A stretch of 64,000 nt of DNA, from positions 1,426,001-1,490,000 of the forward strand of contig JAYQIQ010000004.1 in the NCBI GenBank assembly GCA_038141705.1, in the 5' to 3' direction. The notes under the pieces are model-generated. The model did no database searches. It was not told where the DNA came from and was given only the letters and a program-made list of their open reading frames with translations. Position 1 is the stretch's first letter. Each line of letters begins with the position of its first letter. Positions 35,442 through 45,205 of this stretch are shown piece by piece. The translations under genes and the position numbers were made by a program. This stretch comes from Eutrophomonas brisbanensis (GTDB lineage Bacteria > Pseudomonadota > Gammaproteobacteria > Burkholderiales > Eutrophovitaceae).

Positions 35442-36419
35442 TTGATTGTTATGCGTTTACCCTCTCTTCTGATCCTTATTTTTCTGAGTGTATTCGCGAG
35501 TCTCGTATGTATCTCGTTTGGTAGCGTTAGTATTTCCTGGTCAGAACTTTTCACGGCAATCCGAACTGGGGAAGGTGTTATCTGGGATGTGCTATTTCGA
35601 CTTCGGCTGCCACGAGTTGTCACCGCTTTTGTTGCGGGTGCGCTTCTCTCCGTTGCTGGATGTTTTATACAAACCCTCGTACGAAATCCGCTCGCAGATC
35701 CGTATATTTTTGGCGTGTCTAGTGGCGCGGCAATTGGAGTACTCTCAGCAGTATTTTTTAGCCTTACAGTTAGCCAGACGGTACTTGGTTTTATCGGCGC
35801 GGGTTTGGTCATGTTTGTCGTCGTTTTCTTATCGCGTCGTGGTTCGGACTGGAACCCTTATCGTTTAATTCTTACTGGCGTTATGGTCTCTGCGGGGCTC
35901 AATGCCGCGATCAGCCTCGGGTTGATTTTGTCCCCAGCGTTAGCGATGAAAGGGATGTTGTTTTGGTTGATGGGGGATCTGACTTATGCCGAGCCAAGTC
36001 TTTTTGCTGTGTCTTTATTGGTTATTCTCGTATGTGTCTCTTGGTTCCTTGGGACAAGTCTCGATGCGTTGACGCTCGGCAGGGAAAGGGCGATCACATT
36101 GGGAGTTCCAGTTATCACGCTTGAGTATTTTCTGTATTTTGGCGCGGCGATTGCAACGGCCGTTGTCGTGGTAGATGCTGGCGCGATCGGATTTGTTGGT
36201 CTAGTGGTGCCTCACATTGTGCGTTTACTGGGCGGTTGGAGGTACCGTCACCTCATTATTCTTTCGGCGAGTTTTGGTGGGCTTCTAGTGGTTTTTGCAG
36301 ATACGCTCGCGAGGACGGTGTGGGCGCCGGTGCAATTGCCGGTCGGGGTTTTTACGGCTCTTCTTGGTGTACCAGTTTTAATCGCTTTGCTTGGTAGGCA
36401 GTCTAATGTTCGAGCTTAA
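35442..36419 (+). CDS. btuC: Vitamin B12/iron-siderophore ABC transporter permease (FecCD family, BtuC-like)
   Basis: Eight to ten transmembrane segments are seen, with the family motifs RLPRVVTAFVAGALLSVAG and NPLADPYIFGVSSGAAIG, and the C-terminal GAIGFVGLVVPHIVRLLGG, which contacts the ATPase. FecCD permeases carry cobalamin, haem or siderophores. BtuC is the best guess from the overall sequence, but iron is not excluded. TTG 35442 has AGAGG six bases upstream; ATG 35451 lies nine bases later. No riboswitch fits in the 15 bp before it. Confidence 0.8.
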   Translation: MIVMRLPSLLILIFLSVFASLVCISFGSVSISWSELFTAIRTGEGVIWDVLFRLRLPRVVTAFVAGALLSVAGCFIQTLVRNPLADPYIFGVSSGAAIGVLSAVFFSLTVSQTVLGFIGAGLVMFVVVFLSRRGSDWNPYRLILTGVMVSAGLNAAISLGLILSPALAMKGMLFWLMGDLTYAEPSLFAVSLLVILVCVSWFLGTSLDALTLGRERAITLGVPVITLEYFLYFGAAIATAVVVVDAGAIGFVGLVVPHIVRLLGGWRYRHLIILSASFGGLLVVFADTLARTVWAPVQLPVGVFTALLGVPVLIALLGRQSNVRA

Positions 36420-37180
36420 AAGTCTGAGCGTTCAGCGCTCGGGTCGGTTGCTGCTAAATCGACTTGATGTGGCGATTCGGCGAGGAGAATTTTGGGTGGT
36501 GCTAGGTCCTAATGGCGTCGGAAAGTCCTCGTTATTAAGAGTAATGTCCCGGGTTGATCATCCCAGATCTGGGGAGATATTCATAGATGGAATATCGATG
36601 AAGGCCATTCCACAAAAAAACCTAGCGCGGAAAATTGGATTCCTGGCGCAGGAGGAGCATCACGATTATTGGGGTACGGTCAAAGAGTATGTTCTGCTTG
36701 GTAGATTGCCCCACGATAATCGCTTATTTTCGATCTCACCAGAGAGTGAGTCTGCAGTCGTTGATGCGCTGAAAACGGTACAATTGGATAGTCTCGAAAA
36801 TCGTCCCTTCAGGGCTTTATCCGGTGGCGAAAGGCAACGAGCACGGCTTTCCAGTGTATTTGCTCAACAAACGGATTTTTTGCTTTTAGATGAGCCGTTT
36901 GAGAACTTAGATCTAGCTCAGCAAATGCGACTAGGGAAGATATGTTCAGGATGCCGTTCGCTCAAAAGGTGTGGGTGTTATTGCGGTACTTCATGATGTG
37001 ATGCTTGCTAGTGTTCTGTGCTCACACGCCATCATGTTATTTGAAGATGGTACGTGCCTCGCGGGTCAAAAATCTGAGATTCTTACTGAGGATAATCTGG
37101 CGAGGTTATTTGGTTGCTCGATTGAACTTAAGAGATTCGGAGGGCGAGACGTTTTCGTGCCTTCCTTGGGAACTATGTGA
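36406..37180 (+). CDS. btuD: ABC transporter ATP-binding protein partner of BtuC-like permease (frameshifted)
   Basis: It begins at ATG 36406, overlapping the permease gene by 14 bases. It has Walker A GPNGVGKSS, Q-loop FLAQEEH, signature LSGGERQRA and Walker B LLLDEPFENLD. After QQMRLG the frame is gained by one base near 36934-36938; the next frame reads YVQDAVRSKGVGVIAVLHDVM with the switch His. The end is at 37180 and length is about 257 residues. It powers uptake through the permease. No periplasmic binding protein (BtuF) or TonB receptor is next to it. Confidence 0.85.
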
Positions 37181-37226
37181 TGCATTCCCAAAAGGCACGC
37201 GATGTACTTACTTATTAAATGTTGAG

Positions 37227-38566
37227 ATGATTGCACGGTTTTTTAAAAAACTTATAGGCTCGGCTGGAATATCTAGCGCGCCCACGCGAATTCCTAAGAG
37301 CGCACACAAGATCTCTGCCGACAAATTTAGCCTGAATGCCTTGAAAATTATTCGTCGTTTGCGTGATCATGGATTCGATGGCTACGTTGTTGGTGGTGCC
37401 GTTCGCGATTTACTTCTGAAAAAGCAACCAAAAGATTTTGATGTGGTTACCGATGCTACCCCGGAGCAAATTCGAAAGATTTTCCGAAGATCTAGAATTA
37501 TTGGACGTAGATTTCAGTTGGTACATGTCTATTTTGGTCCCGAAATTATTGAGGTTTCAACTTTCAGGGCTACTTCCTCAAAAGAATCTGAAAAGAGCAA
37601 TGGACGGTCTGGTCGAGTGCTCCGGATAACAATTTTGGAAGTATCGAAGAGGATGCTAAGCGACGGGATTTTACAGCTAACTCGCTCTACTATGACCCAG
37701 AAACTGAAGAGGTATTAGATTTTTGTTCGGGGTATGCCGATCTTCATCGTAAGTCGTTGAAGATGATTGGTGTTCCGTCTGAGCGCTACCGGGAGGACCC
37801 GGTTCGAATGTTGCGAGCAATTCGACTTGCGGTTAAGTTAAATTTGAAAATTGAAGACAAAACGCAAACCCCCTTCAAGAAGCTATCAAAACTGCTATTT
37901 GATATTCCAGATGCGAGACTTTTTGATGAGTTGATGAAAATCCTAAAAGGTGGGGCTGCGAAGGATACGGTCGACCAGTTGGTGAAGTTTAAGTTTCATA
38001 CAATTCTCTTGCCATCCCTAAAAAAAAATTATATTGAGAAGGATGATAAGTCGTTTATAAACTTGGTTCTTCTTCGAACTGACGAGCGAATCGCTCAGGG
38101 GAAGTCGGTGTCCCCTTCCTTTATTTTTGCGGCAATTCTTTGGCCTGAAGTTCATCGGCAATGGTTGAAAAATGATGTAACGGATCGACCTATGATGAGA
38201 CTTGCCCAATCGATAGATATAGTCACGGATCAGAGGGAAAATCAGTTATTAATTCCGAAACGCCTTATCGCGGATATTAGAGATATTTGGTATCTACAGG
38301 GACGTTTACTCAATAGATCTGGGAAAAGAGCGCTAAGCGCAATCAGACATCCTCGCTTCAGAGCGGGTTTTGATTTCCTAGAGCTTCGGTCGCAAGTTGG
38401 GCAAGTCGACAGTGAGCTTGTTCGTTGGTGGGATGAATTCCAGTTTGCGGATAGTGAACTTCAAAGAAGCATGGTGGATGACGTTGATGATAAAAAAACT
38501 AGCCGCCGTAGAAGACGCAGAAAACCTCGTAACACCGATGCTCGGATATTGACTGAGAATCGTTAA
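37227..38566 (+). CDS. pcnB: Poly(A) polymerase I (frameshifted)
   Basis: The nucleotidyltransferase head is clear: YVVGGAVRDLLL, then KDFDVVTDATPEQIRKIF and RRSRIIGRRFQLVHVYFG. The frame loses one base near 37621-37626, and the next segment continues DNNFGSIEEDAKRRDFTANS, the expected motif. RYREDPVRMLRAIRLAVK follows, and the tail is Arg-rich (SRRRRRRKPR), as in proteobacterial PcnB. The full protein is about 446 residues. It adds poly(A) to RNA 3' ends and promotes decay. It begins at ATG 37227 and its stop overlaps the folK start (TAATG). Confidence 0.92.
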
Positions 38567-39064
38567 TGAAAGCAGTCACTGCTTACATTGGTCTTGGTGC
38601 GAACCTAGGTGATCCTACTGGCAAAATTTGTGAGGCCCTAAAAAAAATCGAAAAGATACCAGGAGTGTTGCTAGGGGAGGTCTCCTCCTTTTACAAAACG
38701 GCGCCAGTGGGTTTTGAGGATCAAGATGATTTCGTAAATATCGTTTGCAGCGCAAAGTGTTCGATCGGCGCTTTTCGTTTGCTAGATGAACTGCATGACA
38801 TCGAGCAGGAGTTTGGCCAGGATACGCTCGTTCTTAAATGGGCCGAGAATTATTGATCTAGATTTATTATTGTATGGAGGACTTTTTTGCAATACCGCCG
38901 ATGTAACTATCCCTCATCCTAGGATGTTGGATCGAGCGTTCGTGTTGGTTCCATTTCAAGAAATCGCACCAAACTTCGTGCTCCCGAGTGGGGTTCGAAT
39001 CCCAGATTTGCTTCCGAGAGTTTTGGGTCAAAGAATCGAGAGATCGGATTTCATCTGTTATTGA
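38566..39064 (+). CDS. folK: 2-amino-4-hydroxy-6-hydroxymethyldihydropteridine pyrophosphokinase (frameshifted)
   Basis: The first part has AYIGLGANLGDP and PVGFEDQDDFVNIVC. The second contains RSFLNGPRIIDLDLLLYG and TIPHPRMLDRAFVLVPFQEI, all FolK motifs. One extra base near 38818-38822 (CCAGG for CCAG) breaks the frame; removing it gives FGQIRSFLNGPR. Full length is about 165 residues. It transfers pyrophosphate from ATP to the pterin in folate synthesis. It is translationally coupled to pcnB. Confidence 0.94.
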
Positions 39065-39082
39065 GGATAAGGGTTTGTAAGA

Positions 39083-39692
39083 ATGAATCTCGAGAGTCTG
39101 AAATACATTTGCGTTGAGGGACCCATAGGTGTTGGCAAGACTACGCTCGTCAAAAAACTGGCTGAAAGGCTTCAATTTCAAGTGTTACTTGAGGAGCCAG
39201 AAAAGAACATCTTTTTAAAAGATTTTTATTCAGATCCGAAGGGTTATCGGTTGAAGGTGCAGTTAGCATTTCTCCTGGAAAGAAGTAAGCATTTGACGTT
39301 TCTCTTAAAAAAGAGGACAAGAGGCTACTGGGATAATTTCGGATTTTGGTTTCTTTAAAGATATTATTTTTTCTGACCTTAATCTTGATGCTCGTGAGAG
39401 AGATCTTTATCTGGAACTGCGCTCGATGCTGATCGGTCAAGCGCCTTCGCCTGATTTGGTTATCTATCTCGAGGGATCTGATACAAGTCTTTCGAAACGA
39501 ATAAATAATCGGGGGGCTGATTTTGAGGTTTCGATGACCGATGGCTATGTCTTTCGGTTAGCGGCGCGCTACCAAAGTTTCTTTGAAGAGTATAATTCGT
39601 CTCCCGTAGTTCGAATCAATACGGATCAGTTGAATTTAGCGAATTGCGTATCAGATCTTGAGCTAGTGATCGAGCGTATTAGAAACTCTTAA
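39083..39692 (+). CDS. Deoxynucleoside kinase (deoxyadenosine/deoxyguanosine kinase family; frameshifted)
   Basis: YICVEGPIGVGKTTLVKKLA is the P-loop of the dNK family, followed by LLEEPEKNIFLKDFY, with the usual catalytic Glu. The frame breaks in six A near 39308-39313; one more A gives KRGQEATGIISDFGFFKDI, the substrate-binding DRY-like region expected in the family (here less conserved). Length is about 203 residues. The enzyme salvages deoxynucleosides. This gene between folK and panB is a betaproteobacterial arrangement. Confidence 0.88.
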
Positions 39693-39820
39693 TAATCGTT
39701 AACAAAAAATTAATCAGACCAAACTAGGGTACTAAAGTCCTTAACCATTGGACCGAACAGTGACCGTAATCGACTCGAGATAAACCGTCGAGAGTTGGAT
39801 TTTTTATAAAAGGAGTAAGT

Positions 39821-40615
39821 ATGGCCAGAGTAACGACCTCAACCCTTCAAAAAATGAGATCTGAGGGGGATCGAATCACAATGCTAACCTGTACCGATGC
39901 AAGTTTCGGCGGCATGTTGGATGCGGCAGGTGTAGATATTTTTCTTATCGGAGATTCATTGGGGATGGTTATCCAAGGAGATGATTCGACCTTGGGCGTA
40001 ACGATGGAGGACATGGTTTATCACACTCGCTGTGCTGCAAAGGGAGCGAATCGTGCGCTCATCTTGGGAGATCTACCTTTCGGAAGTTACCAGCGCAGTC
40101 CCGAGCAAGCCTTTGACAACGCTGCCGAGCTAATGGCTGCTGGAGCGCACATGGTGAAGCTTGAAGGTGGAGAAATAATGGCGGAAACGGTCAAGTTTAT
40201 TGTTGATAGAGGTATCCCAGTTTGCGGGCATATTGGGCTTACTCCACAATCTGTTCACGCCTTGGGTGGTTTTAAAGTTCAAGGAAAAACAGAAGATGCG
40301 GCTGAGTCTTTGGTTCGGTCTGCGAAAGCTCTCGAAGCTGCGGGCGCATCGCTTCTCGTGCTTGAGCTGGTTCCGAATGAAGTGGGCAGAAGGGTAACAG
40401 AGTCCCTTACTATTCCTACGATTGGCATTGGAGCTGGGCCAGACTGTAGCGGACAAATTTTAAACTTATACGATATGCTTGATATCTATCAAGGAAGAAA
40501 ACCAAAGTTTGTTAAAAACTTTATGACTGGTTCTTCTAGCATTATTGAGGCCGTTAAGAAGTATGTCGAGGAAGTGAAAAGCGGCGCCTTTCCTGCTCCC
40601 GAGCACTGTTTTTAA
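39821..40615 (+). CDS. panB: 3-methyl-2-oxobutanoate hydroxymethyltransferase (ketopantoate hydroxymethyltransferase)
   Basis: The barrel has MLTCTDASFGGMLDAAGVD, IGDSLGMVIQG, PFGSYQ, MVKLEGG and GHIGLTPQSV. The metal-binding Asp and catalytic Glu motifs are intact. At 264 residues it is of normal length. It makes ketopantoate from 2-oxoisovalerate and methylenetetrahydrofolate. The 128-bp gap before it holds an AAAGGAG ribosome site and no clear promoter. It is first in panB-panC. Confidence 0.97.
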   Translation: MARVTTSTLQKMRSEGDRITMLTCTDASFGGMLDAAGVDIFLIGDSLGMVIQGDDSTLGVTMEDMVYHTRCAAKGANRALILGDLPFGSYQRSPEQAFDNAAELMAAGAHMVKLEGGEIMAETVKFIVDRGIPVCGHIGLTPQSVHALGGFKVQGKTEDAAESLVRSAKALEAAGASLLVLELVPNEVGRRVTESLTIPTIGIGAGPDCSGQILNLYDMLDIYQGRKPKFVKNFMTGSSSIIEAVKKYVEEVKSGAFPAPEHCF

Positions 40616-40630
40616 GAGATTAAATCTGAC

Positions 40631-41464
40631 ATGCAAGTAGTGCGTAACTTAAAAGAATTGAGAGCTCGCCTTGGTGGCGAGTCTCAAATCTGTTGCGTGC
40701 CGACCATGGGTAATATTCATGATGGTCACTTGAGTTTGGTTAAGATTGGAAAGGAGCGTGCGCCACTTGTAGTCACGACGATTTTCGTGAATAGACTGCA
40801 ATTCGGACAAGGCGAGGATTTTGAAAAATACCCCAGAACCTTCGAAGATGATTGCGAAAAGTTGAAAGCTTTGGGAAACGACATCGTGTTCTGTCCAGAT
40901 GAGACTGAAATGTACCCTGAGCCTCAGACGTTTTTCATTGATCCACCCAAGATTGCGAATAGACTCGAGGGCCGATTCCGTCCTGGACATTTCCGGGGTG
41001 TCTGTACTGTTGTTACGAAACTTTTCAATGCCGTTCAGCCACAAATGGCTGTCTTTGGAAAAAAAGATTACCAGCAGCTAGCGATTATTCGGGAGTTGAC
41101 AGCGCAGCTAAGTTTTCCGATTGAGATCATACCGGCTGAGACAGTGCGTGCGGATGACGGACTTGCGTTGTCTTCGAGGAATCGATATTTGTCTGAGTCG
41201 GAACGAGCTGAGGCCCCAAGACTTAGACAGGCTATGTTGCAAATTGAGGAGGCTATCCGAGGCGGCGATAGAAAATATGTCGCGATGGAGTATCTTGCAG
41301 GCTCACTCTTGGCGCGGCATGGTTGGAATGTCGACTATGTTGTGATTAGGGCGCAGAAAGGTCTGGCAAGGCCTAGTGTCGATGAGAAAAAATTAGTGGT
41401 GTTGGGTGCTGCGAAGCTTGGAGCGACACGTCTAATCGATAATTTGGAAATTAATATTGACTGA
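40631..41464 (+). CDS. panC: Pantothenate synthetase (pantoate-beta-alanine ligase)
   Basis: CVPTMGNIHDGHLSLV is the nucleotidyl-transferase HIGH-like motif, followed by FVNRLQFGQGEDFEKYPR, VVTKLFNAVQPQMAVFGKKDYQQ and LALSSRNRYLS (KMSKS-like). The length is 277 residues. It joins pantoate and beta-alanine with ATP. It is co-transcribed with panB, and the last codons overlap the next gene. Confidence 0.97.
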   Translation: MQVVRNLKELRARLGGESQICCVPTMGNIHDGHLSLVKIGKERAPLVVTTIFVNRLQFGQGEDFEKYPRTFEDDCEKLKALGNDIVFCPDETEMYPEPQTFFIDPPKIANRLEGRFRPGHFRGVCTVVTKLFNAVQPQMAVFGKKDYQQLAIIRELTAQLSFPIEIIPAETVRADDGLALSSRNRYLSESERAEAPRLRQAMLQIEEAIRGGDRKYVAMEYLAGSLLARHGWNVDYVVIRAQKGLARPSVDEKKLVVLGAAKLGATRLIDNLEINID

Positions 41465-42419
41465 ACCCATTACGGGGGAGCGTTTGACGAAGTCGATACT
41501 CTTTTTTAGTGAGTTTGATGATCCTATAAAGTGGAGAGGCCTATTAGAGAGCGGGCTTCCGCAGTTTCGGGTCGAGTGTTGGCCGGAAATTAAAGATCCC
41601 TCAGACGTCGAATACGCAGTTGTATGGAATCCTCCTCGAGATTGCTTTAAATCCCTCGTCAACATCAAAGCAATATTTTCGCTTGGAGCCGGGGTCGACT
41701 CGTTACTCACTGATGATTCTATTCCAGCGGATATTCCATTTGTTAGACTGTTGGATGCCGGCCTTGCGAGGCAAATGTCGCATTATGCGATTTACGGAGT
41801 ACTGCATTTTCAACGACAGTTTTTTGAATACAGGAGATTGCAGGCACAAGAAAAATGGTCGCCACTACCGCTTGCTCTCGCTAATACTTTTACGGTCGGT
41901 GTGCTTGGGTTCGGTACGATTGGATGTGTCATAGCAAGTGACCTGGAGAATCTTGGTTTTCCTGTGATTGGCTGGGCAAATTCCTCGAAGTCCAATGTTG
42001 ATACAGAAGTCTATGTTGGTGTGACTGAACTTGATGATTTTCTTGCATCCTCGCAGTTGGTTATAAATGTATTACCACTAACGGCCGAAACGCGGGGACT
42101 CTGCGATGAGCGATTCTTCAGTAGGATGCGGCCAGGTGGCTACTTTATAAATCTCGGTCGTGGGGGACACGTTATCGAGTCGGATCTAGAAAAAGCAATT
42201 GACTCCGGACGGTTAGCGGGGGCGATGCTTGATGTTTTTGCGAGTGAACCGCTCTCACCTAAAAGTTCATTTTGGAAAAGAGAAAGCGTTTTGATTACTC
42301 CTCATATCTCAGGGGTTACCCTTGCGGAAGAGGCTTCTGATCAAATTATCTCGAATATCTGTCTGATCGAGTCCGGGCAACCTCCTAATGGAGTTGTCGA
42401 TAGGGTACGGGGTTACTAA
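41457..42419 (+). CDS. ghrA: Glyoxylate/hydroxypyruvate reductase A (D-2-hydroxyacid dehydrogenase)
   Basis: The 320-residue protein resembles GhrA. It has EFDDPIKWRGLLESGLP and YAVVWNPP at the N-terminus, IFSLGAGVDSLL, the NAD(P)-binding GVLGFGTIGCVIA and the catalytic segment INLGRGGHVIESDL, and ITPHISGVT holds the active His. It reduces glyoxylate or hydroxypyruvate to glycolate or glycerate. The start is uncertain: no ATG fits, and TTG at 41457 or 41484 is possible; GGGGGAG lies between them. It may help with one-carbon or C2 metabolism linked to alcohol oxidation; that is inference. Confidence 0.85.
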   Translation: MTEPITGERLTKSILFFSEFDDPIKWRGLLESGLPQFRVECWPEIKDPSDVEYAVVWNPPRDCFKSLVNIKAIFSLGAGVDSLLTDDSIPADIPFVRLLDAGLARQMSHYAIYGVLHFQRQFFEYRRLQAQEKWSPLPLALANTFTVGVLGFGTIGCVIASDLENLGFPVIGWANSSKSNVDTEVYVGVTELDDFLASSQLVINVLPLTAETRGLCDERFFSRMRPGGYFINLGRGGHVIESDLEKAIDSGRLAGAMLDVFASEPLSPKSSFWKRESVLITPHISGVTLAEEASDQIISNICLIESGQPPNGVVDRVRGY

Positions 42420-42425
42420 TCGATT

Positions 42426-44063
42426 CTACTTTTCGGGTAGTTTGTAATCTCGAAAGTCCTCTCTCAGTTTTGTTTTGAGAATTTTTCCCGTGGCGGTGTG
42501 GGGAATTTCGTCGATAAAAACGACATCATCTGGCATCCACCATTTTGCGACCTTTCCCTCAAAAAATTTGAGAAGTTCATCCTTTTGAAGATTCGCGCCA
42601 GATTTCTTAACCACAATCAACAAAGGGCGTTCTTCCCACTTTGGATGGTATGCGGCTATTACCGCTGCCTCTAATACGTCTGGGTGTGCGACCGCTGTGT
42701 TTTCGAGCTCAATCGAGCTAATCCATTCTCCGCCAGATTTAATGACATCTTTTGATCTATCGGTGATATGCATGAACCCGTCAGGATCAATGGTTGCGAC
42801 ATCTCCAGTCGCAAACCATTCCTGATTATTTTTATCCTTTATTAAGATTGGATCTTCATTTTGAAAGTAGTTGCTTAGCACATTGGGGCCGCGAACCAAA
42901 AGGTCTCCAAACGCTTTTCCGTCCCACGGAAGCTCGTCTCCAGTTTCGTTGATAATTTTCATATCGATCCCAAAAAGCACTCTTCCTTGTTTGGCTTTTA
43001 ATTTGATTTTCTCATCATCGGTGAGAGAGACCTGATTTGCTTTGAGCGTATTCATCGTTCCCAGTGGGCTCAGCTCAGTCATTCCCCAACCCTGGACAAC
43101 ATCTACTTGATATTTTTCGAGAAACGTCCGAATCATTGCCTCAGGGCAGGCAGATCCACCTATCACTACCCGTTTCAAAGAGGGTATCGATAATTTTTTC
43201 TCATCCAGATAATTCAGTACCCCAGACCATATTGTTGGCACGCCAGCTGAGAGCGTAGCCTTCTCATCATTGATGAGTTGGCAAATACTTGCGCCATCCA
43301 TAAATGGCCCAGGAAATACTATTTTCGCTCCCATCATGGAGCAAATATACGGTAGCCCCCAGGCATTTACGAGGAACATGGGTACTACTGGCAGAACGAC
43401 ATCTCTATTAGAAACGCTCAAACCGTCTGGCATTGCTGCAGTGTACGCATGTAGAAGTGTCGAGCGGTGACTGTAGAGCACCCCTTTCGGGTTGCCAGTT
43501 GTCCCGGATGTGTAACAAAGCGAAGATGCACTGCGCTCGTCAAACTGGGGCCATTCAAATTCCGTACTTTCATTTTTGATTAGAGATTCGTAAGGCTCCC
43601 AATTTTTTAATTTCGTAGAGAAACTTTCATTCGCTGTTAACACGAAAATTTTCTCGACGGATGTCAATTGATCACTAATAGCCTCAAGAGTAGGTACGAA
43701 TGTTTCATCTACAAATAAAAATCGGTCACAAGCGTGGTTGATAATGTAGGAAATTTGCTCTGGGAATAGTCTTGGATTAACCGTATGACTAATAGCGCCT
43801 ATACCCGCTATTCCGAAATAGGCCTCAAAATGACGGTGCGTATTCCAAGCAAGAGTTCCTATTCGATCGCCCTGATTCACGCCCAGCTTAACTAATGCAT
43901 TTGCGAGTTGCTTCGTTCTTTTGTGCGCATCACGGTAGGTGTACCGATGTAGGCTCCCATCTACCATCCGGCTGACTATTTCCGCTTCACCGGTATATCT
44001 CTCCGCGTGGGACAGCATCGTAGAAATGAGAAGGGGAAACTCCATCATCTGGCCGAACATCAT
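42426..44063 (-). CDS. Acyl-CoA ligase (AMP-forming; 3-methylmercaptopropionyl-/medium-chain fatty acyl-CoA ligase-like)
   Basis: The 545-residue protein has the AMP-binding core: YTSGTTGNPKGVLYSHR, GWGMTELSP, WFATGDVATID, DRSKDVIKSGGEWIS and a C-terminal PHTATGKILK Lys. Its N-terminus (MMFGQMMEFPLLIS, HRYTYRDA) matches the branch that includes AlkK-type medium-chain ligases and proteins annotated as 3-methylthiopropionyl-CoA ligase (DmdB). The substrate is therefore a short to medium acid, perhaps a sulfur-containing one. No DmdA, DmdC or DmdD is nearby, so a DMSP role is only a possibility. It is divergent from livH. Confidence 0.88.
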   Translation of the reverse strand: MMFGQMMEFPLLISTMLSHAERYTGEAEIVSRMVDGSLHRYTYRDAHKRTKQLANALVKLGVNQGDRIGTLAWNTHRHFEAYFGIAGIGAISHTVNPRLFPEQISYIINHACDRFLFVDETFVPTLEAISDQLTSVEKIFVLTANESFSTKLKNWEPYESLIKNESTEFEWPQFDERSASSLCYTSGTTGNPKGVLYSHRSTLLHAYTAAMPDGLSVSNRDVVLPVVPMFLVNAWGLPYICSMMGAKIVFPGPFMDGASICQLINDEKATLSAGVPTIWSGVLNYLDEKKLSIPSLKRVVIGGSACPEAMIRTFLEKYQVDVVQGWGMTELSPLGTMNTLKANQVSLTDDEKIKLKAKQGRVLFGIDMKIINETGDELPWDGKAFGDLLVRGPNVLSNYFQNEDPILIKDKNNQEWFATGDVATIDPDGFMHITDRSKDVIKSGGEWISSIELENTAVAHPDVLEAAVIAAYHPKWEERPLLIVVKKSGANLQKDELLKFFEGKVAKWWMPDDVVFIDEIPHTATGKILKTKLREDFRDYKLPEK

Positions 44064-44255
44064 TCACGATTCCTTTTAAGGTTTATTAAAGAGGTCTGAT
44101 TGTTTCCAGATCATTATGGCACGAAATATTCCAGCCCCTCGGAATTGAGAGAGTGTGTTTATAATGAAGCGCGATGCGTATGCATGCTTTGAACTTTATT
44201 CCCTGACTCTTGATATGCTCTGGGATAAGTTTAGTTTTTAACCAACGGAGATATC

Positions 44256-45204
44256 TTGGAGTTCTTTCTTGTCACGCTTTTGAACAGTCTGTCCTACGGA
44301 TTGTTACTCTTCATGTTGTCATCAGGATTGACTCTGATATTCAGCATGATGGGGGTTTTGAATTTTGCGCATGCGAGCTTCTATATGCTCGGCGCTTACT
44401 TTGCTTATCAGATCGGCGCTTACACTGGTTTTTGGATTGCTTTGTTCTTAGCTCCTCTAGTTGTGGGTGTAATTGGTGCGTTCACCGAGCGTTTCGGTTT
44501 GCGTGCAGTCCACCGATTTGGACATGTTGCAGAACTACTTTTTACTTTTGGATTAGCTTACGTTATCGAGGAAGTCGTTCACTTGGTATGGGGACGAGCG
44601 CCGGTGAATTATCGTATTCCGGAGACACTTGACTTCACATTATTTACGCTTTTCACAACACAGTACCCCGCGTACCGTGCGTTTATGATGCTCGTGTCTG
44701 TGGTGATGCTTATCCCGCTCTATCTCTTGCTGACTCGAACCCGAGTGGGGACTCATCGTGCAAGCATCTCTGACTCATCCGAGTATGGTTGAGGCGCTAG
44801 GTCACAATGTGCCGCGCGTATTCATGTTCGTATTTGCTGGGGGTTGTGCGTTGGCGGGCCTCGCTGGAGTCTTGGGTGGAAATATGTTCATCACTGAACC
44901 TGGTATGGCATTTGCTGTGGGATCTATCGTTTTTGTTGTGGTGGTTTTTGGTGGTATGGGATCGCTTGTTGGGGCCTTCATAGCGTCGCTGATTATTGGT
45001 GCGATACAAACGTTTTCGGTTGCGCTAAATTTATCTTTACTTGATTTTCTTAATCTTTTTGGTTTATCGATTTCGGAAGATTCCTTCTGGTACTCTGGCC
45101 TCTCGATCACAATTTCACAAACAGCCCCGGTACTGCCTTATTTGCTAATGGTGTTGATGTTAATCATTAGACCGCGTGGGCTGATGGGAAACCGGGAGAC
45201 TTAA
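44256..45204 (+). CDS. livH: Branched-chain amino acid ABC transporter permease LivH (frameshifted)
   Basis: This is a multi-spanning permease with NSLSYGLLLFMLSSGLTLIF, MGVLNFAHASFYMLGA and AVGSIVFVVVVFGGMGSLVG, the LivH pattern. One extra base near 44746-44751 breaks the frame between LLTRTRVG and LIVQASLTHPSMVEALGHN. The start is TTG 44256 with GGAG upstream. Length is about 316 residues. The family carries branched-chain amino acids, amides, urea or short carboxylates. No binding protein (LivK) adjoins this cluster. Confidence 0.88.
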
Positions 45205-45205
45205 A

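Noticed and set aside
42426..44063. Assignment of the acyl-CoA ligase as DmdB of DMSP demethylation
   Set aside because: The N-terminal sequence resembles that branch, but DmdA, DmdC and DmdD are not nearby and the same branch includes general medium-chain ligases.
44160..44165. Promoter TATAAT before livH
   Set aside because: The -10 match is perfect but no -35 element lies at a proper distance, so I did not list it.
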